Of a stretch of DNA of 64,000 bases, positions 58,307 to 64,000 are shown one piece after another (within the stretch, counting starts at the first letter, position 1; each line of letters begins with the position of its first letter). Where the stretch lies: positions 1-64,000 of the forward strand of contig NZ_JAIHLQ010000005.1 of assembly GCF_019733355.1 (NCBI RefSeq), written 5' to 3'. This DNA comes from Pseudomonas baetica. GTDB lineage: Bacteria > Pseudomonadota > Gammaproteobacteria > Pseudomonadales > Pseudomonadaceae. Below the pieces are notes generated by a model, which did no database searches, was not told where the DNA came from, and worked only from the letters and a program-made list of their open reading frames with translations. Both the position numbers and the translations under genes were made by a program.

Positions 58307-59848
58307 TCAGTCGACCAGTTTGGCCGCCAGCGCCTTGACTCGGCTCAGGTCGCCCATAGCCACTTTAGTCACGCCGGTGCCGTATTCGGGATCAGCCTTA
58401 TAAAGGAAGGACAGGATGATGTGCTTGCTCTCGTCATCAGTGGTGGCCAGCGAGCCGCCAAAGCTGTCGATCAGATCACGACGTTCCTTTTTGCTGAACG
58501 AGCGATACAGATCGCCGGCCTGCTTGAAGTTCTGCTCACGCTGAATTTTCGCCTGCTGGGTGCTGCCCGATAGCGCCGATGGGCTGTAACGCGCGCTTTG
58601 CGTCTCTTCGCGCGGTTGCAAACGGCTCGGCTGATAGTTCACGCCGGAGTGGCTGGCACCCACATTCATCGCACCATCCTGATTGCCATTATTCACCGCA
58701 ACTTTTGGCGCGTTGATCGGTAATTGCAAGGCATTGGCACCCAGGCGATACATTTGCGTGTCGGCATAAGAGAACACTCGGCCTTGCAACAAACGATCTT
58801 CCGACGGCTCGATACCCGGCACAACATTGGCCGGTGCCATGGCAACTTGTTCGGTTTCCTGGAACACATTTGCCGGATTACGGTTCAATACCATTTGTCC
58901 AACTTTGCGTTCTGGAATACCCGGCCAGATCTTGGTTGCATCCAGCGGATCGAAATCAAACCTGGACAAATCTTGCGGTTTCAGAACCTGAATGTACAAG
59001 TCCCACTTCGGAAAATTGCCTTTATTGATGTTTGTCACCAAGTCATTGGTCATATGACTGTAGTCCTGACCTTGAACTTTCGTCACCTCTTTAGGTGCCA
59101 GATTCTTTATGCCTTGCAAACTCTTCCAGTGAAACTTTACGTAATGCACTTCACCTTTTGAATTGATCAACCGATAAGCATGTACGCCGTTGCCGTCCAT
59201 TTCCCGATAACTGGCTGGTGTGCCTGAGTTGGAATACAACTCGGTCAGCGTGCGCGTGGCTTCCGGTACATGGGAGAAGAAGTCGAACCGGCGAGAGTCG
59301 TCATCAAGGTTGGTACGCGGATCAGGTTTGAAGGCGTGCACCATGTCCGGGAACTTGATCGCATCGCGAATGAAGAAGGTCGGGAAGTTGTTGCCCACCA
59401 GATCCCAGTTGCCATCGGCGGTGTAGAACTTGGTGGCAAAACCGCGCGGGTCGCGCAGGGTTTCCGGTGAGTGATTACCGTGCACCACGGCGGAAAAACG
59501 CACGAAAACCGGCGTGCTCTGGCCGGCGGCAAAGACCTTGGCCTTGCTCAGGTCACTGAGGTCATTGGTGACCGTGAAAGTGCCGTGGGCGCCAGCGCCG
59601 CGTGCATGTACCACACGCTCGGGAATGCGCTCGCGGTCGAAACGCTGCAGCTTCTGGATCAGTTGCACATCCTGCAGCAGCACCGGGCCATTGGCACCGG
59701 CAGTCTGCGAGTTCTGATTGTCACCCACTGCTGCGCCGTTGTCCCGGGTCAGGGGGGCGGCATGCACGGAGAAGGTCAGGAGGCTGGCGGTGAGTACACC
59801 AAGGGTGCGGCGATGGGGAAAAGCCCCTAAGCCAAGCGTGGAAGTCAT
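58307..59848 (-). CDS. katB: periplasmic heme catalase KatB
   Basis: A 513-residue clade-type heme catalase that dismutates hydrogen peroxide. The N-terminus is an export signal (FPHRRTLGVLTASLLTFSVHA/AP). Active-site parts are visible: RFDRERIPERVVHARGAGAHG with His81, FVRFSAVVHG, the Asn of LVGNNFPTFFIRDAIKFPD, and the proximal-ligand segment RVFSYADTQMYRLGANALQLP with the heme Tyr. The ATG at 59848 with GAGGAA upstream is the start. In P. aeruginosa katB-ankB is OxyR-induced; I see only a weak OxyR-like array upstream. Confidence 0.96.
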   Translation of the reverse strand: MTSTLGLGAFPHRRTLGVLTASLLTFSVHAAPLTRDNGAAVGDNQNSQTAGANGPVLLQDVQLIQKLQRFDRERIPERVVHARGAGAHGTFTVTNDLSDLSKAKVFAAGQSTPVFVRFSAVVHGNHSPETLRDPRGFATKFYTADGNWDLVGNNFPTFFIRDAIKFPDMVHAFKPDPRTNLDDDSRRFDFFSHVPEATRTLTELYSNSGTPASYREMDGNGVHAYRLINSKGEVHYVKFHWKSLQGIKNLAPKEVTKVQGQDYSHMTNDLVTNINKGNFPKWDLYIQVLKPQDLSRFDFDPLDATKIWPGIPERKVGQMVLNRNPANVFQETEQVAMAPANVVPGIEPSEDRLLQGRVFSYADTQMYRLGANALQLPINAPKVAVNNGNQDGAMNVGASHSGVNYQPSRLQPREETQSARYSPSALSGSTQQAKIQREQNFKQAGDLYRSFSKKERRDLIDSFGGSLATTDDESKHIILSFLYKADPEYGTGVTKVAMGDLSRVKALAAKLVD

Positions 59849-60134
59849 ATCAGGTTCCTCTGGTTTTTTTGGGCGCATCCAGGTGCGCCAAACAGAGGCT
59901 AGAGGGCAAAACCGGCGAACATAAATAGAAAGTTCGTAACTCGATGATTGATAAATTTAGCTTCCTGTTCAGTGCGTTACAGCGTATTTCGCGCGCGATT
60001 AGTGGCACTTTGCAAACTAATCGTCGATTGATGTGTCGATAAAAACGGGCATTGTAAGAAGGTGTTTCGCGCAGGACGCGTTTTGCTGATTTACACTGCG
60101 TACACCAAACTCATCTGTAACAAGGAAATAACCT

Positions 60135-60548
60135 ATGGGCGTGCTAAGCGAGTTCAAGGCCTTCGCGGTCAAAGGCAATGTGGTCGACATGGCCGTCGGT
60201 ATCATCATCGGTGCCGCCTTCGGCAAAATCGTTTCGTCGTTTGTCGGTGACGTGATCATGCCGCCGATCGGCCTGCTGATCGGTGGTGTCGACTTCAGTG
60301 ACCTGACCATTACGCTGAAAGCCGCCGAGGGCAGCGCCCCTGCGGTAGTGATGGCTTACGGCAAATTCATTCAGACCGTGCTCGACTTCATAATCGTCGC
60401 CTTCGCAATCTTCATGGGCGTCAAAGCCATCAACCGCCTCAAACGCGAAGAAGCCGTTGCCCCTAGCCTGCCACCGGTGCCTAGCAAAGAAGAGGAATTG
60501 CTGGGCGAGATCCGCGATCTGCTCAAGGCCCAGAACAATCAGCCCTGA
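60135..60548 (+). CDS. mscL: large-conductance mechanosensitive channel MscL
   Basis: MscL opens under membrane tension to release solutes after osmotic down-shock. The 137-residue product has the N-terminal amphipathic helix [37 protein letters not shown] with the pore-lining Gly/Ala pattern, a periplasmic loop, a second helix ([26 protein letters not shown]) and the C-terminal helical bundle ([16 protein letters not shown]). The 286-base region before it, shared with divergent katB, shows no clear repeat. Confidence 0.97.
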   Translation: MGVLSEFKAFAVKGNVVDMAVGIIIGAAFGKIVSSFVGDVIMPPIGLLIGGVDFSDLTITLKAAEGSAPAVVMAYGKFIQTVLDFIIVAFAIFMGVKAINRLKREEAVAPSLPPVPSKEEELLGEIRDLLKAQNNQP

Positions 60549-60562
60549 ACTTTGCACGCGAT

Positions 60563-60593
60563 AAACAACGGCGCCTTCGGGCGCCGTTTGTTT
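60563..60593. terminator. bidirectional terminator, mscL / fpr
   Basis: An 8-9 bp stem AACGGCGCC/GGCGCCGTT with a TTCG loop, flanked by AAACA and TGTTT, lies between the convergent stops and reaches the last bases of fpr. Confidence 0.88.
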
Positions 60594-61368
60594 ACCAGTA
60601 GTTTTCCACGGCCACTTGGCCGGGGCGGCGAGTGAGGCTTAAGCTCATGCCCCGTTTTTTCAACAGTGCACGAGTGTCGTCGATCATCTGCGGATTGCCA
60701 CACAACATGACCCGCGAGTGCTCGGCAGACAACTCCACACCGGCGACACGCTCAAGCTCTCCGTTCTCGATCAGCGCAGTGATGCGACCGTTCAGCGCAC
60801 CGGGATGCGCTTGTCGCGTGACTGTCGGGATGAATTGCAACTTGTGTGCGTGCTCGCTCAGGTAATCACGTTGCGCCAGCCCGGCAATAAGCTCCTGATA
60901 CGCTAACTCCCGCGCTTCGCGCACGCTGTACACCAGAATGATCCGCTCGAATTTTTCCCATACCTCGAAATCCTGCAGAATCGACAGAAAAGGCGCCACC
61001 CCCGTGCCTGTGGATAACAACCAGAGGTCCCGACCGTCAACGAAGCGATCAAGGGTCAGATAGCCGAACGCCTGCCGTTCCACCAGCAAGCTATCGCCGA
61101 TCTGCAGCCGACTTAATTCACTGGTGAACTCACCGCCCGGAACTACGATGGAAAAGAACTCAAGAAACTCGTCGAAGGGTGACGACACCATCGAATAAGC
61201 GCGCCACACGGTGCTGCCATCGGCCCTGGTTACGCCAAGCCTGGCAAACTGCCCCGCACGGAAGCGAAAACCTGCGTCACGACGGGTGCGTAAGGTGAAT
61301 AGACTTGGGGTCAACGGCTGTACGTCGATCAATGTCTGAGCCGTGTACTTCTCTGCACTGGCGGTCAT
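60592..61368 (-). CDS. fpr: ferredoxin/flavodoxin-NADP+ reductase
   Basis: A 258-residue FAD enzyme of the bacterial subclass I FNR type. The FAD motif RAYSMVSSP, the NADP motif STGTGVAPFLSIL, the CGNPQM segment and the short C-terminus ending VENYW are present. It passes electrons between NADPH and ferredoxin or flavodoxin, supporting redox-stress defence and Fe-S repair. The ATG at 61368 (MTASAEKYTAQTL) is chosen over an upstream in-frame start at 61461 that would add a non-conserved leader. It is divergent from the LuxR gene. Confidence 0.94.
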   Translation of the reverse strand: MTASAEKYTAQTLIDVQPLTPSLFTLRTRRDAGFRFRAGQFARLGVTRADGSTVWRAYSMVSSPFDEFLEFFSIVVPGGEFTSELSRLQIGDSLLVERQAFGYLTLDRFVDGRDLWLLSTGTGVAPFLSILQDFEVWEKFERIILVYSVREARELAYQELIAGLAQRDYLSEHAHKLQFIPTVTRQAHPGALNGRITALIENGELERVAGVELSAEHSRVMLCGNPQMIDDTRALLKKRGMSLSLTRRPGQVAVENYW

Positions 61369-61651
61369 GGGGCGCTCCGATAAACGATTGCCACCAGTGT
61401 CCCGCAATTCCCCCCGACTAAACACCGATGATTGGTAGTGGCATTCAGAAAAACCATCCATTTGTTAAAATTCAGGATGATGACTTAAATTAAAGTATTT
61501 TTTAATTGCTAAGAACATTTACTGAACACACTGACATCTTCAAGAGCGAAATAATTTAAAACCACACGCAGGAAATATCCTACACTTCGACCCGTGCCGG
61601 GTTTTTGGATCCATTCGGCGCCCCCTATGCAACACCAACGGAGAGCATGTA

Positions 61652-62365
61652 ATGGAAACGTGGAAGGAGTCGCAGTTAAGGCAACTGACTTTCGCTAAAG
61701 GGATAGATGCCGCTTATCCGATTTTGCTCAGATTCGCCGAAAATCTCGGTTTCAATTTTTGTGCAATTTCGGTCACGTCCCCCCATCGGGAAGTGCATCT
61801 TGATGCGTTTCAAATCAACAACTACCCCAAAGAATGGAATCAGCAATATGAACAACAAAAATTCAGCGTAGTTGACCCAGTAGTAGCGCATTGCAATCAG
61901 TCACTCATGCCGATTGTATGGAATGAAACAGTCTTTGCAGATACGCCGCGACTATGGGAAGCGCTAAAGGCGCACAAACTGCAATATGGCTGGTCCCAGG
62001 CCTTCCATCATAACGATACGGGTTTGTGCAGCATTATCAGCCTTGCACGTAAGCACTGCCCGATCAGTCCGCTCGAGTTGTACGAGCACTTTGGTTATAT
62101 CTTCTACGCCGCGAGTCACTTGAGCGAACTGTTCGCCCGCACCCTGCCCGTGAATCCGGCCAAATCCGAAAAACCGCACCTTTCACCACGAGAACTGGAG
62201 GTTCTGCAATTGTCCGCCGGTGGAAAAACGGCTTATGAGATCTCGAAAATCCTCAGCTTGAGCGAACGCACCGTGAACTATCACGTGCAAAACGTGATCG
62301 AGAAACTCAACGTCTGCAACAAGATTTCCGCCGTCATCGCGGCCGCCAGGGCCGGAATCATCTAA
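61652..62365 (+). CDS. LuxR-family quorum-sensing regulator (LuxR solo)
   Basis: A 237-residue protein with an N-terminal autoinducer-binding domain (residues 15-165) and a C-terminal LuxR helix-turn-helix (173-237). The six ligand-pocket positions of TraR/LuxR are all conserved: Trp62, Tyr66, Asp75, Pro76, Trp90, Gly113; so are the DNA-domain positions Glu181, Leu185, Gly191. It should therefore bind an acyl-homoserine lactone. No luxI synthase lies in the window, making it a solo here. Base composition is clearly lower in GC than the neighbours, and the upstream region is very AT-rich. A GGAGAG site precedes the ATG. Confidence 0.9.
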   Translation: METWKESQLRQLTFAKGIDAAYPILLRFAENLGFNFCAISVTSPHREVHLDAFQINNYPKEWNQQYEQQKFSVVDPVVAHCNQSLMPIVWNETVFADTPRLWEALKAHKLQYGWSQAFHHNDTGLCSIISLARKHCPISPLELYEHFGYIFYAASHLSELFARTLPVNPAKSEKPHLSPRELEVLQLSAGGKTAYEISKILSLSERTVNYHVQNVIEKLNVCNKISAVIAAARAGII

Positions 62366-62542
62366 AGCGTTGCCATGCATCCGGATTAAAACTTACGGGT
62401 ATTTACGGAGAAAAAAACGTACCATTTGTGGCCTTTCTGAGTGATGACGTGAAGCTTTGTTGCGTTGTAGTTCACTTGATCGGTTCCGCCGCATGACACC
62501 AGGGCTGCGGGATACCCGTTGATCACCCTGAGTCCCCGCCCC

Positions 62543-63667
62543 ATGCCTTTGCTCGATACGCCCTTCGCCCAACTCGACCTGATCCGCCAGCCCGAACAGC
62601 AGAACGAACCACTGCAGGCTTTCGATGCGGCCGACGAATACTTGCTCAACCATCTGGCCGCACAGCAACCGACGGCCGACACCCGAGTCTTGGTGCTCAA
62701 CGACAGCTTCGGCGCACTGGCCGCCAGCCTGCTGGGCAAGGTGCAAGTGACCAGCAGCGGTGATTCGTTTCTGGGTTTTCAAGGTCTGGAAAAAAACCTG
62801 CTGCGCAACGGCCAAGCGTTCGATGCGATCTGCAGTATTCCGGCCAGCGAGCCTGTGGTCGGGCCCTTCGACCGCGTGCTGATCCGCGTACCTAAAACCC
62901 TCGCCTTGCTCGAAGAACAACTCATTCGCCTGCAAGAGCAACTGGCACCCGGCGCTGAAGTGATCGCCGCGGCGATGGTCAAACATCTGCCACGCGCTGC
63001 CGGTGATCTGCTGGAACGTTACATCGGCCCGGTGCAAGCTTCACTGGCAGTGAAAAAAGCCCGATTGCTCATCGCCACACCAGAAGCAAAGACACCGGCG
63101 GTGTCGCCCTACCCATCGCGTTATCGTCTCGACACACCGTCTATCGAATTGCTCAACCACGCCAACGTGTTTTGTCGTGAAGGCCTGGACATCGGCACCC
63201 GCGCCTTTTTGCCGCATTTGCCCAAGAGTCTGGGTAGCGCACGGGTTGCCGATCTCGGCTGCGGCAACGGTGTTTTGGCGATAGCCAGTGCTTTGCAAAA
63301 CCCCGATGCGCAGTACACGCTGGTCGACGAGTCGTTCATGGCGGTGCAATCGGCCACCGAGAACTGGCGCGCCGCGTTGGGTGATCGCGACGTGATCGTG
63401 CGGGCCGGCGATGGCCTGGCCGGGCAGGAAGCACAATCGCTGGATGTGATCCTGTGCAATCCGCCGTTCCATCAGCAGCAAGTGGTGGGCGACTTCCTTG
63501 CCTGGCGCATGTTTCAGCAGGCTCGCGAAGCGCTGGTGGTCGGTGGTGCGCTGTACATCGTCGGCAACCGTCACTTGGGTTACCACAGCAAACTGGCGCG
63601 ACTTTTCCGGGGTGTCGAGCAGGTGGCGGCAACGCCGAAGTTCGTGATCCTCAAGGCCCGCAAGTAA
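62543..63667 (+). CDS. rlmG: 23S rRNA (guanine-1835-N2)-methyltransferase RlmG
   Basis: RlmG methylates G1835 of 23S rRNA using SAM. The 374-residue product has the RsmC/RlmG two-domain layout: an inactive N-terminal methyltransferase-like half and a catalytic C-terminal half with the SAM motif VADLGCGNGVLAIA and the NPPF motif ILCNPPFHQ. The ATG at 62543 (MPLLDTPFAQLDL) matches the family start; a TTG at 62519 would add eight residues. Confidence 0.94.
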   Translation: MPLLDTPFAQLDLIRQPEQQNEPLQAFDAADEYLLNHLAAQQPTADTRVLVLNDSFGALAASLLGKVQVTSSGDSFLGFQGLEKNLLRNGQAFDAICSIPASEPVVGPFDRVLIRVPKTLALLEEQLIRLQEQLAPGAEVIAAAMVKHLPRAAGDLLERYIGPVQASLAVKKARLLIATPEAKTPAVSPYPSRYRLDTPSIELLNHANVFCREGLDIGTRAFLPHLPKSLGSARVADLGCGNGVLAIASALQNPDAQYTLVDESFMAVQSATENWRAALGDRDVIVRAGDGLAGQEAQSLDVILCNPPFHQQQVVGDFLAWRMFQQAREALVVGGALYIVGNRHLGYHSKLARLFRGVEQVAATPKFVILKARK

Positions 63668-63676
63668 TTCGCAAGA

Positions 63677-63704
63677 CAAAAAAAACCCTCCGTCAGGAGG
63701 GTTG
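63677..63704 (-). terminator. terminator of the cytochrome bd-type oxidase operon
   Basis: An 8-bp stem AACCCTCC/GGAGGGTT with a 4-base loop is followed on the minus strand by eight T. It sits 36 bases past the small-subunit stop and just past the rlmG stop on the other strand. Confidence 0.9.
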
Positions 63705-63739
63705 CAAATCCGTACCCGAAGGCGCCGGGACGAAGTGAT

Positions 63740-63907
63740 TCAGTGAGTGGTCAGGCCTGCGGCGTTCATGAACATGCGCATCAGGCTGGCAACGATAAAC
63801 AGCGCACCGACACTGCCCACCCAGATCATGGCCAACCAGCCGAGCCGCTGCCATAGCGGTTTTTTTTCGGCCTCTTCAATGTCGTGCAGGGAATGTTTGC
63901 CGGGCAT
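63740..63907 (-). CDS. DUF2474 small subunit of cytochrome bd/cyanide-insensitive oxidase
   Basis: A 55-residue protein, MPGKHSLHDIEEAEKKPLWQ followed by one membrane helix (RLGWLAMIWVGSVGALFIVASLMRMFM) and a short tail GLTTH. Size, the single helix and the position right after a cytochrome bd subunit gene fit the DUF2474/CydX-like small subunits that stabilise bd-type quinol oxidases; in Pseudomonas these go with the CioAB enzyme. GGAGGA lies 7-8 bases before the ATG at 63907. It is followed by a strong terminator. Confidence 0.82.
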   Translation of the reverse strand: MPGKHSLHDIEEAEKKPLWQRLGWLAMIWVGSVGALFIVASLMRMFMNAAGLTTH

Positions 63908-63964
63908 TGCTTCATCCTCCGATTGAGGGAGATGGCGCCGCTAGCGACGCCTTCGTGGTCACGA

Positions 63965-64000
63965 CTAGTGATAGCCGTCCTCATGAGTCACCTTGCCGCG
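63965..64000 (-). CDS. C-terminal end of cytochrome bd oxidase subunit II (partial)
   Basis: Eleven codons read from the window edge to a TAG at 63965-63967: RGKVTHEDGYH. This resembles the conserved C-terminus of Pseudomonas CydB/CioB (…RGK…GY…), and the DUF2474 gene follows 57 bases later. The rest lies outside the window, so the call rests on a short tail plus context. Confidence 0.55.
   Translation of the reverse strand, partial: RGKVTHEDGYH

Noticed and set aside
59928..59965. Possible OxyR site upstream of katB
   Set aside because: An ATAG tetrad is present but the following tetrads at 10-base steps match poorly (GTAA, ATTG, TAGC against CTAT, ATAG, CTAT). Too weak to call, although OxyR control of katB is expected from P. 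aeruginosa.
61369..61651. lux box upstream of the LuxR solo
   Set aside because: No 18-20 base dyad of the CTGNCAG type was found; only short AT-rich stretches are present.
62386..62739. Reading frame of 117 codons on the minus strand between the LuxR gene and rlmG
   Set aside because: It runs into the well-supported rlmG on the other strand and its translation is of shadow type.

Overview
The window is a chromosomal stretch of a fluorescent-group Pseudomonas. Almost every gene is a Pseudomonas core or lineage-core gene, in nearly the order I remember from the P. aeruginosa PA4542-PA4615 region (clpB, rluD, bamD, pilS-pilR, minor pilins, ispH-fkpB-lspA-ileS-ribF-murJ, rpsT, proB-obgE-rpmA-rplU, ispB, morA-glyA, cstA, radA, ankB-katB, mscL, fpr). 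Intergenic spaces carry inverted doublets of the GTGGGAGCGGGCTTGCTCGCGAA type typical of P. fluorescens relatives. I see no prophage, insertion sequence, integron or CRISPR array.

Layout. 1-163: two minus-strand tRNA genes (Pro, Asn). 0.4-4.8 kb: clpB with a sigma-32 type promoter, then pgeF-rluD. 5-9.3 kb: bamD, a small zinc-ribbon membrane protein and the pilS-pilR two-component pair. 9.4-16.9 kb: thiO and the type IV minor-pilin operon fimU-pilV-pilW-pilX-pilY1-pilE on the minus strand, with a divergent fimT. 16.8-24.3 kb: ispH, fkpB, lspA, ileS, ribF, murJ. 24.5-30 kb: rpsT, the proB-creA and rplU-rpmA-obgE groups, and ispB. 30-35 kb: small or poorly known genes, including one behind a strong Fur-box candidate. 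35-43.4 kb: a LonB-like protease, an envelope group (DUF3015, DUF4105 barrel protein, lipoprotein), a GreA/GreB-like factor and ettA. 43.7-52.1 kb: the c-di-GMP protein MorA, glyA, a dicarboxylate symporter and two GntR/FCD regulators. 52.2-57.7 kb: yjiA-ybdD-cstA, a MapZ-like PilZ protein and radA. 57.7-64 kb: ankB-katB, mscL, fpr, an AT-rich LuxR solo, rlmG, and the end of a cytochrome bd-type oxidase operon (small subunit plus the last codons of its large partner).

How the parts relate. Type IV pilus control (PilS/PilR), minor pilins with PilY1, a dual GGDEF/EAL protein and a PilZ receptor all lie here, so surface sensing and motility is the most recurrent theme. The rest is housekeeping: isoprenoid start and chain extension (IspH, IspB), lipoprotein and cell-wall export (LspA, MurJ), translation (IleS, RpsT, RplU, RpmA, EttA, RlmG, RluD), stress (ClpB, Lon-like, KatB, MscL, RadA) and carbon entry (CstA, DctA-like).

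I did not find a convincing new multi-gene system. The best leads are regulatory: a perfect Anr/FNR-type site between ettA and morA, a 22-bp perfect palindrome between the divergent fimU and fimT genes, a FadR/PdhR-like operator before the symporter that precedes two FCD regulators, and REPIN doublets with fixed spacing in two opposite topologies. The main unexplained proteins are the 609-residue lipoprotein at 32.9 kb and the DUF3015/DUF4105/lipoprotein group.
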